The notes under the pieces were generated by a model. It made no database searches. It worked only from the letters and a program-made list of their open reading frames with translations, and was not told where the DNA came from. Positions 20,003 to 29,394 of a stretch of 64,000 nucleotides of DNA are shown one piece after another. Within the stretch, counting starts at the first letter, position 1, and every line of letters starts with the position of its first letter. The position numbers and the translations under genes were made by a program. Source of the DNA: CANGTU01 sp046336655 (lineage in GTDB: Bacteria > Bacteroidota > Bacteroidia > Flavobacteriales_D > Sanyastnellaceae); NCBI GenBank assembly GCA_046336655.1, contig JBKDGH010000010.1, positions 203,679 through 267,678 on the forward strand, written 5' to 3'.

Positions 20003-20932
20003 ATGAGGTACACACACATCATACAGCTGTTCATCGTGTTTGTGATGAGCGGGACGCTGGAAGTTTCGGCGCAGCAGGATCCGATGTTCTCCCAGTATAT
20101 GTTCAACACACTGAGCATAAATCCGGCATATGCGGGCAGCGCAGACAGGTTGAGCCTCGTGGGCATTCACCGTTCGCAGTGGGTGAAGTTTGACGGCGCG
20201 CCTGTTACACAGACCATCACAGCACATGCGCCATTGGTTTTTGAGAATGTATCCGTTGGAGGATCCATCATCAATGACCAGCACGGTCCAGTAAAGCAGA
20301 CGGCAGTTTTCGCTGATGTGAGCTATCGCATCTTCTTTGATAATTCCAGGCTTGCTTTCGGTCTCAAGAGCGGCGGGAACCTTTACAGTGCGAACCTGAC
20401 AGACCTTAACCCGCTTCAGGCGGATGATCAGGCGTTTCAGGCTAACATTTCTACAAAGTTTCTTGCCAATTTCGGCTTCGGTATGATGTGGTATAGCAAG
20501 CGCGGTTTTATCGGAGTATCCACCCCGCGGTTGCTTCAGAACAAGCTGCTGGAGGCAGAACTTCCGGACTTCCGCAATAACACCGAACGGATTCACGGAT
20601 TCCTGATTGCGGGTTATGTATGGGATCTGTCGAACTATGTCAAGTTTAAGCCTACAATATTGCTGAAAGCAGTGAACGGAACTCCCCCGGGGTTTGATGT
20701 GACGACCCAATTTTTGTTCTACGACAAGCTATGGATGGGCGCTATGTACCGCTGGAATGATGCAGTAGGTCTGCTGGTGCAATACGAGATCAATAACAAG
20801 CTGAAATTCGGCTATGCCTACGACTATATCACCTCTGATATAGGTCGTTATACTGCAGGCTCTCATGAATTGATGATTGGCTATGACCTTGTTCGTCCGG
20901 GCCGTGGTGATGTATCACCACGCTATTTTTAA
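20003..20932 (+). CDS. PorP/SprF family outer-membrane protein of the type IX system
   Basis: This 309-residue protein begins with a signal peptide ending VSAQ and continues QDPMFSQYMFNTLSINPAYAGS, the hallmark N-terminus of the PorP/SprF family. The rest is built of alternating amphipathic strands, fitting an outer-membrane barrel, and ends with the RPGRGDVSPRYF tail. SprF in Flavobacterium johnsoniae is needed to deliver the SprB adhesin to the surface, and family members that sit next to a type B cargo gene bind or route that cargo. Here it follows the giant adhesin after six bases and precedes an OmpA-type gene, so the three are probably one operon and one functional set. Confidence 0.92.
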   Translation: MRYTHIIQLFIVFVMSGTLEVSAQQDPMFSQYMFNTLSINPAYAGSADRLSLVGIHRSQWVKFDGAPVTQTITAHAPLVFENVSVGGSIINDQHGPVKQTAVFADVSYRIFFDNSRLAFGLKSGGNLYSANLTDLNPLQADDQAFQANISTKFLANFGFGMMWYSKRGFIGVSTPRLLQNKLLEAELPDFRNNTERIHGFLIAGYVWDLSNYVKFKPTILLKAVNGTPPGFDVTTQFLFYDKLWMGAMYRWNDAVGLLVQYEINNKLKFGYAYDYITSDIGRYTAGSHELMIGYDLVRPGRGDVSPRYF

Positions 20933-20943
20933 TTGAGCGTACA

Positions 20944-23148
20944 ATGAAGACTTTACCCTACACGAATAGGAGAGGAGGAGTGCTCAGAACGATTCTGCTT
21001 GCAGGTGCGGCCCTGTTGCTTTCGTTGGGAGCTGAGGCTCAGAAGGCCAAGCTGAAGCTTGCCCATAAAAGCATGATGGCTTTTGACTATCAGACCGCTT
21101 CTGAGATATATGATGATGTTCTTGGCGATGTGAAGTTTGCAAGTGATACAATAGCGCTTCGCAATATCGCAGAGTGCGAGATCAATCTGGGTAAATACGC
21201 TCAGGCCGAAATGCACCTGCGCAGGCTGCTGCAGACTCACGCTGGCGGGGTTAATGATATGCACCGTCTGGCGCAAGTACTCAAGCTTCAGGGCAAGTAC
21301 CTGAAGACTATTGAGGTATATGCTCAGATCTTGAGAAGAGACCCCGCGGATGAGAGGGCTCGGCGCTATATCGATAATCCGGATTTTGCAGAGTACATTC
21401 GAAAGGACTCTTTGATCTACGTGGTAACAAACATGTCGGACGTAAATTCTCCGGCGTCGGACTTCGCGCCGGGATTCTTCACCAGTAGCAAATTGATTTT
21501 TTCATCAAGCCGCGGCCTGGGTGTGGGAGCACGCCATTATTACTCATGGAATAATCAGCCTTACCTGAACGTATACAGTTGTGATATACGACCGGACAGC
21601 ACGCTTTCGAATGTTTCGGTGTTACCCAATCGCGTCAACACGAGATACCACGAAGGCTCGATGTCTTATCAGACCGGTGACAACCGGATGTATATCACAC
21701 GGAACAACTACTTTAAGGGAAACACCCGCAAGTCGAAGATGGGTCATCTGAATCTCGGGATCTTCTCATACAAATACAGCGTGGGTGCCTGGGGCGATGA
21801 GGAGAAGTTTGTCCACAACAACAAAGAATATTCTGTAGGTCATCCGAGCGTAACCCAATCCGGCAACAGAATTTACTTCGTGAGTAATATGCCCGGCGGA
21901 ATCGGAGGTACGGACATTTACTACTGCGACAGGGAGGGCGAAGAATGGAGCTCGCCCAGGAACGCAGGGCACCGGATCAATACGCAGGGCGATGAGATGT
22001 TTCCTTTTGCGCTTGGAGATTCAGTCTTGTATTTCAGCTCATCCGGTCATATCGGATTAGGAGGGTTGGACCTGTACTCAATCAATATGATTGACACACT
22101 TTCCGAAGCGCGGAACTTGGGCTACCCTATCAGTTCTAACGATGATGATTTTGGGATCGTTGTATATCCTGATGAGAGAGCAGGTTACTTTTCAAGTAAC
22201 CGTTCCGGCGGAAAGGGGGATGATGACATCTACCGGTTCGTGGTTCGTCCGCCGGACTTTGTGGACGTGACCGGTCGTGTAGTTGAAGCGAATTCGATGC
22301 TTCCGTTAGGTAATGCGGATGTGATGGTAGAAGCTCATGACGGGGGCAGAATAATAGTGCAAACCAATGAAACAGGCGAGTACACAATCAGGGTGCCATA
22401 CCGGAAGGTAATCCGGATCGAAGCTCAAAAGCACGGGTATGCGCCTTCGGGCACAGATCTGGCAACCAATTCGCGGAAGACCGGATATATCGCCGGCGAT
22501 ATTGTATTGACTAAGGATGTCATACGTGCAGTTGGAAAGGTAATTTATGACGTGGACGATCAGCCTGCGCCCGGCGCAGAGGTGCGTGTACTTGACAGCA
22601 ACGAAGAGCTTATTGCATCAACCGTTGTGGCTTCTGATGGAACATACGAAGTGCCGCTGCCTGAAATGGCAACGGGTATTCTTGAAGTGGTCAAAGCTGG
22701 TTACGTAAAGTTGACCAGGCCGTTTAATACGCGGAATACCAGGCTGCGCAAGGTGGAGAATGATTTTCGTCTGTTTAAGTTAGAAAAGGGCACCGTGGTT
22801 CGCCTGGATAACATCTACTACGATTACGGGACGTCAGACATCCGGGCTGATGCGGCATTTGAACTGGACAAATTGGTTCAGATTCTCAACGACAATCCCA
22901 CGATGCGCATTGAGTTGAGTTCACATACCGACTCGCGCGGAGGTGATGCCTTTAACCTGAAACTCTCCGATGCCCGTGCACAGAGTGCGGTGAAGTACGT
23001 CATAAGCAGAGGAATAGATGCATCCCGTCTTGTTGCAAAGGGTTATGGCGAGACGAAGCTGCTGAACAATTGTGCGAACAATGTGAATTGTTCTGAAGAA
23101 GAGCATCAGTTCAACAGGCGCACCGAGTTTATGATTCTGGATATCTAA
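20944..23148 (+). CDS. OmpA family protein with TPR, PD40 and carboxypeptidase-regulatory-like domains
   Basis: The 734-residue product starts with a signal peptide (ILLAGAALLLSLGAEAQ). After it come TPR-like helices (about residues 25-130), a WD40-like/PD40 propeller (about 155-420, repeated motifs such as YFVSNMPGGIGGTDIYY and FSSSGHIGLGGLDLY), two carboxypeptidase-regulatory-like beta domains (about 430-610) and an OmpA peptidoglycan-binding domain (about 620-734, IELSSHTDSRGG and RRTEFMI). This architecture is shared with PorE/SprE-like periplasmic proteins linked to T9SS. It follows porP/sprF with an 11-base gap. The OmpA domain probably anchors the adhesin-SprF complex to peptidoglycan; that role is inferred. 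Confidence 0.9.
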   Translation: MKTLPYTNRRGGVLRTILLAGAALLLSLGAEAQKAKLKLAHKSMMAFDYQTASEIYDDVLGDVKFASDTIALRNIAECEINLGKYAQAEMHLRRLLQTHAGGVNDMHRLAQVLKLQGKYLKTIEVYAQILRRDPADERARRYIDNPDFAEYIRKDSLIYVVTNMSDVNSPASDFAPGFFTSSKLIFSSSRGLGVGARHYYSWNNQPYLNVYSCDIRPDSTLSNVSVLPNRVNTRYHEGSMSYQTGDNRMYITRNNYFKGNTRKSKMGHLNLGIFSYKYSVGAWGDEEKFVHNNKEYSVGHPSVTQSGNRIYFVSNMPGGIGGTDIYYCDREGEEWSSPRNAGHRINTQGDEMFPFALGDSVLYFSSSGHIGLGGLDLYSINMIDTLSEARNLGYPISSNDDDFGIVVYPDERAGYFSSNRSGGKGDDDIYRFVVRPPDFVDVTGRVVEANSMLPLGNADVMVEAHDGGRIIVQTNETGEYTIRVPYRKVIRIEAQKHGYAPSGTDLATNSRKTGYIAGDIVLTKDVIRAVGKVIYDVDDQPAPGAEVRVLDSNEELIASTVVASDGTYEVPLPEMATGILEVVKAGYVKLTRPFNTRNTRLRKVENDFRLFKLEKGTVVRLDNIYYDYGTSDIRADAAFELDKLVQILNDNPTMRIELSSHTDSRGGDAFNLKLSDARAQSAVKYVISRGIDASRLVAKGYGETKLLNNCANNVNCSEEEHQFNRRTEFMILDI

Positions 23149-23159
23149 CGAAGAGAAGT

Positions 23160-23181
23160 GCGCCGATCAATCGGGGCTTTT
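23160..23181 (+). terminator. Probable terminator after the OmpA gene
   Basis: A seven-pair stem with one mismatch (GCGCCGA / TCGGGGC, loop TCAA) is followed by TTTT. It lies 11 bases after the stop codon of the OmpA-type gene and before the convergent methyltransferase gene. The stem is short and the U-tract weak, so efficiency is uncertain. Confidence 0.45.
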
Positions 23182-23196
23182 GTGTGTCAGCTCCTT

Positions 23197-24570
23197 TTAA
23201 CCCAGATTCTTACGTATCCGCAGGTAGTCAGGATAGTAGTTATTTGCCCTGTTTGGCAGTTGTTTGATCCACCCCAGCCGGGCATTTTGAAAGGTTACAA
23301 TCATCCATCCCGAATGATTGTTCGGGTTTTCTTGGAGAGCCTGTCCGCTGAGATAACGCAGCGCAGTCTGGTGGTCAATCTCCAGAAGAGGGGCTTTGGA
23401 TGAAACGGCTGATAGCATCGCCAGTCCGTGATCTGGGATGAAGACCTTTAGTTTCTGATGTGTGCCGATGGGCTGCCCTGCCTCGGTGATCCTTAATGCT
23501 GTGGCCAGCTCATGGAGTTCATCCGTCGAAAAAGGGGTCAGATGACATGCCTCGTTTTTGTGGTGAATCACAGTGTGCAACTGCGGATTCAAGGTGTCCA
23601 GCCATTCTTCGGGGATCGGATGCTTTCTCCAGACTATAGCGGATTTTTTCTGTGAGAGGCGTTCAGAATCCCGCACTCCAGTGTGTTGAAGCAGTGATAT
23701 AAAGAACCCTTCACCTGGAGCCTCATGAGGCAGAAAGGAGTATCCTGTAGATGATTTGCCGTGAATCACACGAACAGGAATGTCATGCGGTAAATTGACA
23801 TTCACGGAATTGAAATATCCGGAATCTGCAAGACGATCGACCTGATCAATGTTTTCTGCTGGCGCATACGTGCAGGTCGAATAAATGAGGTATCCGCCCG
23901 GCCGAAGAATTTTCCGAACGTGAGAGAGCAGATCGGTTTGCCGGCGCGCGCACATGGCTACATTGGACATCGACCATTCCCCGCGGGCGGCCGGATCTTT
24001 TCGGAACATGCCTTCTCCACTGCACGGAGCATCCACGAGTACCACATCGAACTGCTTGCCCGACTTCACAAAGTCCTCAATGGTATTCTGGGTGATGAGG
24101 TACGAAGGAACGCCCCACTTCGTGAGGGTTTGACGGAGGATCAGATTGCGGTCCGGGACAGGTTCATTGGCGATAAGTCTGCCACCTCGCAGAAGTTCAT
24201 TGAGAATCAAAAGAGATTTGCCGCCCGGAGCAGCACAAAGGTCGAGTACTTCGGGGGCCTTCAAGTGAGCGATGAGTTGACGGAGCACATGACCCGTGAA
24301 CATGGAGCTGCTTTCCTGCGGGTAATAGGCCCCGGCATGAAAGAAGGGATCCAATGTAAAGGATGGGCGCTCAGTCAGAATTCTTCCGCTATCGCTCCAT
24401 TCAATACGTTGTGCGCTCCGGAAGCAATGGTGATGCTTTACCGGATGCAGTAACACGGAGGTGCGGGCTACGGAAGAGAGGCTTGCTAAGAATAATTCGT
24501 GTTCAGTGGGAAACTGCCCGCGAATACGGGAGATAAAATCGGGAGGAAGCGGATGGTCAGTCCTTTTCAT
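23197..24570 (-). CDS. RsmF-like 5-methylcytosine rRNA methyltransferase (NOL1/NOP2/Sun family)
   Basis: This 457-residue protein carries the family SAM-binding motif DLCAAPGGKS (near residue 136), the DAPCSGEGMFRKDP motif with one catalytic cysteine and the YSTCTYAPAEN motif with the second. The C-terminal part, after about residue 300, resembles the PUA-like region of RsmF (YebU). The enzyme methylates cytosines in rRNA. The N-terminal FIS.I and ASLSS blocks match RsmF-like proteins of Bacteroidota. Its start overlaps the end of the AsmA gene by 14 bases, so the two are likely co-transcribed. Confidence 0.88.
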   Translation of the reverse strand: MKRTDHPLPPDFISRIRGQFPTEHELFLASLSSVARTSVLLHPVKHHHCFRSAQRIEWSDSGRILTERPSFTLDPFFHAGAYYPQESSSMFTGHVLRQLIAHLKAPEVLDLCAAPGGKSLLILNELLRGGRLIANEPVPDRNLILRQTLTKWGVPSYLITQNTIEDFVKSGKQFDVVLVDAPCSGEGMFRKDPAARGEWSMSNVAMCARRQTDLLSHVRKILRPGGYLIYSTCTYAPAENIDQVDRLADSGYFNSVNVNLPHDIPVRVIHGKSSTGYSFLPHEAPGEGFFISLLQHTGVRDSERLSQKKSAIVWRKHPIPEEWLDTLNPQLHTVIHHKNEACHLTPFSTDELHELATALRITEAGQPIGTHQKLKVFIPDHGLAMLSAVSSKAPLLEIDHQTALRYLSGQALQENPNNHSGWMIVTFQNARLGWIKQLPNRANNYYPDYLRIRKNLG

Positions 24571-27235
24571 ACTCTTCCTTTTCTCGCAGCCATTTGGGCA
24601 ATTTCTTCTTTGGGGCTGACGGTGATTCCATAGTGGTTTTTTTCTCTTGCGATGCAGCAGCCGGGGCTTCTTTCTGATTCACCGGAGCGGGTGGCGATGA
24701 AGGGCCATCCTCCCACTCGATGGTCATCGTCGCACCATTCGGTTCTTCCTTTTCCGGCACAAAGGTTCCTACGTTCGGATCGTTGCGGAACAAACCCAGT
24801 TCTTGCTTGAGAAGAGCCTTCACATTGCGTTTTTCTTCCGCGATTTCTTCCCGGTGCAGTTGACGGGACGCATCCTTGTGAAGTCCGAATTGGGGATTGT
24901 CCGAAGTGCCGCGCATGTATATGAACATCTGCTTTCCCAGCCCATCATCTGCTTCATCGGTCAGTTTTTCCTTGCGCAGCAAAATATCCCGAAGCCGGAA
25001 TCCAATGAGGTAATCAATCCTTTTGTCAAACCCGTGCGTTCCGGAAGCAGTGATGTCCATGGCCGATGAGCGGATATCCATTTCAGGAATGTGAATCACG
25101 CCGTCTTCGATACGGATCGTATTTTCCAGTGTGGAAAAGCGGATGTAGGAGAGCTTTTCCGCAAACCGTTCTTCATTGACAAATGGCGCAATGAGTTTGT
25201 TGTCTTCAATATATCCGGCAATGCCCTGAAGGGAATGCAGACGGATGAGTTCACCCTGTTCAATGTGAATGTCAATCATGCTGTATAGTTTATCCTGCTC
25301 AGTATCGAGAGTGGGTGTCAACGGGCTCCTGAACACAATCTCTGAATCTGCTTTTCCCCGGAGATGGGAATTGGTGATGAATGTTTGTCCGAAATTATCG
25401 AACGCAAGAAAAAGTTTATCAATCTGAATATCCTGAAGCGAAGCAGAACTCTCCAGTAAGTATCCTCCGCCCTGAAAGGGTTGAAGACTGACACGCGCCA
25501 TCACATTGCCACCGGCCACTTTGAATGATACGGGATTAATCTGCACACTGCCATTGGAGATGGTTGTCACACCGTTTATTTGAGTAGCATTGAATGTGCG
25601 ATAGATGAATCTGTCAACTTCTGTCCGGAAGACGAGCCGGATAGAAGAGGGAATAGCGAAGGCGTTTGTACTCTTCGCCGGATTGGGCTCAATCAGTCCG
25701 TTGAAGTCAATGAGCCTGCTCTTCATGCTGGCGTCAATTTTCAGTTCAGCGCCTTCTGAGAAGAGATAGGGCACCAGATTAAGCGCAGTGCCGTTTAGTT
25801 CAAAGTCACTTCCGTTCACATTGCCTTTGAAGCCTTGCAGCGAGGCAGACTCTCCGTTGAACAGAAGGATTCCGGAAAGCGCGCTGAATCTGCGTTGTGA
25901 GTTCTGGAGCTGGAGTTCTCCGCCGCTGAGTGTCGCACTACCTGCGATTTCCAGTCCGGATAGTCCGAAGGAAGCCTGGTCTTCCTGAGTATTCAGGATG
26001 CCTGTGACTGTTGCCTGAAGTGAGAGCTGACCCTCGCACATTTGCAGGGTATCCCAACCGAGAAAATCCTTGACTTTTCTGAAGTCGGCATCGGCCTCTA
26101 GGTTTAACTCGAGCGAAGGCCGGCTTAAATGTGAAATGATTCCTTTTGCCCGGATATTCCCCGTGCCTATCTCGGAATGGATATCAGTGATTCGGATGGT
26201 TCCGTCATCTTTTGATGAGTAAGTGAGCGTGCCCTCAATTTTTTCCATTGCTGCGCCGCTTTCCTGGTGTCTCAGACTTCCGTTATTAACGGAGATGGCA
26301 GCTTCAATCAGCGGCTTGTTTTTTCCGGAATATGGCCCCTTGACAGAAGCGTTCAGTGAAATCTTTCCTTCGGGGTCGTAGATGCGAAAGGCCGCCGACA
26401 TGCGCGCAGGTGCGAGACTAAGAAGTTCGCTCAGCGTAGCGTTGGTGGTTGCGAATTTCAGATCAAGCAATCCGCTCTCGCCGGTCCTAACCTCACCTGT
26501 TGCGGTGATGCTCATTGCGTCGATTTTGGCATTGGTTTCTTCAATGAGAAAAGTGGAAGTGCTTGATAGATAAGTAAGAGCAGCGCGGAGTTCGATGGTG
26601 TGACGCGTATCAAACACCTGTTCTCCGGATATCAGGTTGTTTAGCTGACCATTGATGTCTGCATCAATGGAGGTGATGTCATTCCTTATGGCAAGAGAGA
26701 TATACGACTTTCGTGCGTTTGCATCAATGAAGAGCCGGGAAGTTCGGTCTTCATATACCACATTACAATTGGTGCACTCTGCAGACTGGATGTCCAGATT
26801 AAGCGCAGTGCTGTCTCCGCTATTTTTCCAGATGTCCCAGTTTTTCGATCCATCAGCCCGAACCACAAGATTGCCTGCCGCGTCATTGACTTCAAGGTGA
26901 CGGATCGTATAATTCTTTCTGAACAAATCGGACAGGCTGAGTCCGAGATAAATGTCACGGGCAGACAATAAAGTATCCTCAGGATTTTCGCCGGGCGATT
27001 GGATGAATACCTCGTTAAAGTGGATGCTGGCGTATGGAAAGGTGGTCCAAAAGGAGAGGTCTACTTCACCCACCTGGGCTTTCGTGGTCAGATTCTGCCC
27101 AATGCGGTCAACGACATACGCCACCACCTCATCTTCATAAAACCGCAGGACGACGAAGATTACGGCCGCAAGAGCGAACACTGATGCAATTATACCGATC
27201 AGTGTGCGCCTGAGAATTTTTGCGAGACGGGACAT
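24557..27235 (-). CDS. AsmA family protein
   Basis: The 892-residue product has one N-terminal membrane helix (LIGIIASVFALAAVIFVVLRF) followed by the AsmA pattern (residues ~45-120: VGEVDLSFWTTFPYASIHF, SLSDLFRKNYTIRHLEV). The body is rich in beta-strands, as expected for the AsmA/TamB/YhdP repeating beta-groove fold, and an AsmA-like C-terminal region lies around residues 550-800. The tail (about 810-892) is charged and proline-rich and probably disordered. The family is linked to outer-membrane assembly and lipid transport between membranes. It lies directly before the RsmF gene with overlap. Confidence 0.85.
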   Translation of the reverse strand: MSRLAKILRRTLIGIIASVFALAAVIFVVLRFYEDEVVAYVVDRIGQNLTTKAQVGEVDLSFWTTFPYASIHFNEVFIQSPGENPEDTLLSARDIYLGLSLSDLFRKNYTIRHLEVNDAAGNLVVRADGSKNWDIWKNSGDSTALNLDIQSAECTNCNVVYEDRTSRLFIDANARKSYISLAIRNDITSIDADINGQLNNLISGEQVFDTRHTIELRAALTYLSSTSTFLIEETNAKIDAMSITATGEVRTGESGLLDLKFATTNATLSELLSLAPARMSAAFRIYDPEGKISLNASVKGPYSGKNKPLIEAAISVNNGSLRHQESGAAMEKIEGTLTYSSKDDGTIRITDIHSEIGTGNIRAKGIISHLSRPSLELNLEADADFRKVKDFLGWDTLQMCEGQLSLQATVTGILNTQEDQASFGLSGLEIAGSATLSGGELQLQNSQRRFSALSGILLFNGESASLQGFKGNVNGSDFELNGTALNLVPYLFSEGAELKIDASMKSRLIDFNGLIEPNPAKSTNAFAIPSSIRLVFRTEVDRFIYRTFNATQINGVTTISNGSVQINPVSFKVAGGNVMARVSLQPFQGGGYLLESSASLQDIQIDKLFLAFDNFGQTFITNSHLRGKADSEIVFRSPLTPTLDTEQDKLYSMIDIHIEQGELIRLHSLQGIAGYIEDNKLIAPFVNEERFAEKLSYIRFSTLENTIRIEDGVIHIPEMDIRSSAMDITASGTHGFDKRIDYLIGFRLRDILLRKEKLTDEADDGLGKQMFIYMRGTSDNPQFGLHKDASRQLHREEIAEEKRNVKALLKQELGLFRNDPNVGTFVPEKEEPNGATMTIEWEDGPSSPPAPVNQKEAPAAASQEKKTTMESPSAPKKKLPKWLREKEEYEKD

Positions 27236-27338
27236 GCGCGTAAAAGGGTGAAATTAGAACGCAGAAGCGTGCGGGTAAATTTCATGCAGGGAATAAGCCG
27301 ACAGCGGAATGTTGATGCGACGATTCCCGCAGATTGGG

Positions 27339-27346
27339 TAACTTTG
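27339..27346 (+). promoter_or_regulatory. -7 promoter element upstream of superoxide dismutase
   Basis: TAACTTTG matches the Bacteroidota TAnnTTTG element exactly and ends 18 bases before the dismutase ATG. The nearest upstream TTG (27312-27314) is 24 bases away, longer than ideal, so the -33 element is uncertain. Confidence 0.5.
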
Positions 27347-27364
27347 AATTTCGGCCATTGAATC

Positions 27365-28129
27365 ATGAAAAAATCCAGAAGAGAGTTCATTCGCATTTCG
27401 GGAATAGCAGGTGCAGGGTTGTTATTCGCTCCGGCTATGGCATGCAATCCCGGACGTGATGCGATTACCGCCGCTCCGGCATCAGCCCCCGCAACCACTC
27501 CTGCATTGAGCACCTTTGAGCTGCCCGAACTGGGATATGCTTACAGTGCGCTGGAACCGCACATCGATGCCATGACGATGGAGATTCATCACTCGAAGCA
27601 CCATATGGCCTACGTGAAAAACCTCAATGCTGCGCTGACTGATAATGCACAGTACGCCGGACTTTCGATCGAGGAGATCTGCCGGCGCGTGACTGCTTCT
27701 GAACCGGCGATTCGTAATAACGGCGGGGGCCATTGGAATCACACGCAGTTCTGGTCATGGATGCGTCCTGGAGGAGCCAAAGAGCCTGCCGGTCCTTTAG
27801 CGGAGGCGATCAACACCACGTTCGGCAGTCTCGATAATTTCCTGAAACAATTCTCCGATGCCGCCAAATCGCGCTTTGGAAGCGGCTGGGCTTGGCTATC
27901 GGTGGATGATAAGAAGTCACTCTTCATCTCGTCCACGCCAAACCAGGATAATCCGCTCATGAAGAATCTGGTGGAAAAGCCCGGTACTCCTATTCTCGGA
28001 ATCGATGTGTGGGAACACGCCTATTACCTGAAGTATCAGAACCGCCGTCCGGACTACATCACGGCGTTTTCGGGACTGATCAACTGGGATGAGGTGGATT
28101 TCAGATATAGCGCGGTACTGAAAGGCTGA
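27365..28129 (+). CDS. Exported Fe/Mn-type superoxide dismutase, Mn-like signature
   Basis: This 254-residue protein contains the full dismutase fold. Expected metal ligands are H75 (in EIHHSKHH), H126 (in GGHWNHTQFW), D214 and H218 (in LGIDVWEHAYY). Gly at the GGH position together with Gln194 (PNQDNP) is the arrangement seen in Mn enzymes. It disproportionates superoxide. Unlike cytoplasmic enzymes it has a leader: SRREFI at residues 4-9 fits a twin-arginine motif, followed by a hydrophobic stretch and AMAC at 24-27, which may be a lipobox with a weak -3 position. A low-complexity Ala/Pro/Thr linker of about 20 residues follows. It therefore probably acts in the periplasm or on a membrane. 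The gene is preceded by a TAACTTTG element and converges on the permease gene. Confidence 0.92.
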   Translation: MKKSRREFIRISGIAGAGLLFAPAMACNPGRDAITAAPASAPATTPALSTFELPELGYAYSALEPHIDAMTMEIHHSKHHMAYVKNLNAALTDNAQYAGLSIEEICRRVTASEPAIRNNGGGHWNHTQFWSWMRPGGAKEPAGPLAEAINTTFGSLDNFLKQFSDAAKSRFGSGWAWLSVDDKKSLFISSTPNQDNPLMKNLVEKPGTPILGIDVWEHAYYLKYQNRRPDYITAFSGLINWDEVDFRYSAVLKG

Positions 28130-28143
28130 TTGAGCAAGGGGCC

Positions 28144-29370
28144 TCAGAGACGCTCCTCATTCCACGCAAAGCGCCGGAGCAGTGTGCGCACCAGCACAAT
28201 ACAAAAGAAACTACCAAGCACAGTGACCGTCGCGAAGATGCCGGCTATGTCAATGGCATTTACGTGCACAGGGTAATATTCTACGACCCCGCCTTGCATC
28301 GTGATAATGCCGATGTGCTGTTGGGCCAGGCAAATGAGGAGTCCGAGCAACGTACCAATCGTTGCGCCGATAAGATTGATCAACACTCCTTCCGCAGTGA
28401 ATATCCGGCGAATCATAGCCTTGGTCATGCCCATGCTCCCGAGCACATAGATGTCCTTCTTCTTCTCAATGATGAGCATCGTGAGCGAAGCGATAATGTT
28501 GAAGCTGGCTATGATCAGGATGAATACGAGGATGAGAAAAGTGGCCCATTTTTCAGATCGGTTGGTGCGATACACGAGCGCATTGCGGTCGTAGCGTGTG
28601 AGAATTTTCAGGCCATCCGGAAGAGCAGCCTTCAGCGCTTCGTGGAAGCGGACTTCATCCGTCCCCGGTGCGGGCATCAACTCTACGGAAGAGATCAGGC
28701 TGTCCATGCCAAACAACTCGCGGGCAAACGGAAGGGATACGAAGACATACCGGTGATCCAACTCAGCGTTGGCTGTGTATGCCCCGGATACCGCCACAGA
28801 CCGCTCTCTGAATGCCTGTTCGCGGTAGCGTGAAAGCTTCTTTCCCCGAACAGGAGCATGAATGCGCATGGATGCAGGCATGGACGGATCGACAGGCATA
28901 TCGAGATCCATCCGGATTCCTTGACCAATAACCGAGGAAGGAGCGCCATCAAATTCAAGGGCAAACACACCGGAGTACATGAGGCTGTCAAACGGTGCAA
29001 GCTGTGTGAACCGGTCTTCAACTCCTTTGATGGTGGCCACCACATTGTTTTTCCCGTTGCTGATCCACGCATCTTCTTCAATGATTCTGGAGTAATGCCC
29101 GAGGCCTTCGATGGACTCCAGCCACTCCGCGGTGAGCAGCGAATCAGGTATGGTTTTGCCTCTTTCGGGAACAATCGTAAACGGAGCGTCAAAGCTGCTG
29201 AAGAGGTCTTTGACCAGCTCTTCGATACCGCTGAATGCACTGAGCACAATAATCATTGCAGCGGTGACGAACGCCACCACACCCATTGAAATGATAGAAA
29301 TGAGATTGATGATGTTCTTCGACTTTTTCGAGAACAAATACCTCTTTGCGATATAATTCGAAACGTTCAA
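28144..29370 (-). CDS. FtsX-like ABC permease of the LolC/LolE type
   Basis: The 408-residue protein has the LolC/E layout: an N-terminal helix after IAKRYLFSKKSKN, a large periplasmic domain (about residues 50-260) and three C-terminal helices (about 275-395). The segment MLIIEKKKDIYVLGSMGM before the last two helices matches the FtsX domain. Such permeases work with an ATPase to release lipoproteins from the inner membrane. The start codon is a TTG at 29370; this gives the length and N-terminus normal for the family. It ends a minus-strand group rbfA - methyltransferase - permease, an arrangement often seen in Bacteroidota. Confidence 0.87.
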   Translation of the reverse strand: MNVSNYIAKRYLFSKKSKNIINLISIISMGVVAFVTAAMIIVLSAFSGIEELVKDLFSSFDAPFTIVPERGKTIPDSLLTAEWLESIEGLGHYSRIIEEDAWISNGKNNVVATIKGVEDRFTQLAPFDSLMYSGVFALEFDGAPSSVIGQGIRMDLDMPVDPSMPASMRIHAPVRGKKLSRYREQAFRERSVAVSGAYTANAELDHRYVFVSLPFARELFGMDSLISSVELMPAPGTDEVRFHEALKAALPDGLKILTRYDRNALVYRTNRSEKWATFLILVFILIIASFNIIASLTMLIIEKKKDIYVLGSMGMTKAMIRRIFTAEGVLINLIGATIGTLLGLLICLAQQHIGIITMQGGVVEYYPVHVNAIDIAGIFATVTVLGSFFCIVLVRTLLRRFAWNEERL

Positions 29371-29394
29371 CTGCCCGAAGATACGCGCCGGCGA

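Noticed and set aside
19985..20710. A 241-codon minus-strand open frame
   Set aside because: It is opposite the well-supported PorP/SprF gene and lacks any recognisable features.
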